Shown here: piece by piece, positions 6,116 through 7,080 of the stretch
Layout of the letters: each line of letters begins with the position of its first letter
Position numbering within the stretch: the stretch's first letter is position 1
NCBI GenBank assembly: GCA_002441445.1
Contig: DJWC01000051.1
Span: 1,260-8,339 of the forward strand
Direction of reading: 5' to 3'
Length of the DNA: 7,080 nucleotides
Source of the DNA: Pusillimonas sp. UBA6240
GTDB lineage: Bacteria > Pseudomonadota > Gammaproteobacteria > Burkholderiales > Burkholderiaceae_B
The notes under the pieces: model-generated
Databases searched by the model: none
Told to the model about the DNA's origin: nothing
Seen by the model: only the letters and a program-made list of their open reading frames with translations
Program-made: the position numbers and the translations under genes

Positions 6116-7080
<965 letters not shown>

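Overview
The window is a stretch of GC-rich chromosomal core genome. Gene order and protein character suggest a betaproteobacterium of the Burkholderiales, most likely Alcaligenaceae (Bordetella/Achromobacter-like). This placement comes from recalled family resemblance, not from a search. I see no mobile element, CRISPR array, tRNA or rRNA, and no prophage or defence genes.

Layout. On the + strand, positions 1-163 hold the 3' end of an unrecognised coiled-coil-like protein. It is followed with a 4-base overlap by mutY (160-1326), the adenine DNA glycosylase of the GO base-excision repair system. A gap of 66 bases follows, and then everything lies on the - strand, read from right to left: mreB (5' end cut by the window edge, 7080-6116), mreC (6047-5160), mreD (5179-4604), mrdA/PBP2 (4577-2526) and rodA (2529-1393). 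mutY and rodA therefore converge. No gene-free stretch exceeds about 70 bases.

Function. The five - strand genes encode the elongasome (Rod complex). MreB is the cytoplasmic actin-like filament. MreC and MreD are the membrane and periplasmic scaffold. PBP2 is the transpeptidase and RodA the SEDS glycosyltransferase, which together make lateral-wall peptidoglycan. Tight spacing, a 20-base mreC/mreD overlap and an ATGA overlap of mrdA/rodA indicate one operon, whose promoter lies upstream of mreB beyond the right edge. The key motifs of the visible proteins are intact.

Points worth a second look are local. mutY has no ATG, GTG or TTG that would preserve its catalytic glutamate, and it appears to start at CTG in a CTGA overlap behind a well-placed GGAG. 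Its C-terminal domain carries an in-frame 15-base tandem repeat. A hairpin sits in the mreB-mreC gap. RodA has a cysteine pair in a loop predicted to be periplasmic. PBP2 has a roughly 70-residue charged C-terminal tail. I do not see an undescribed multi-gene system here.
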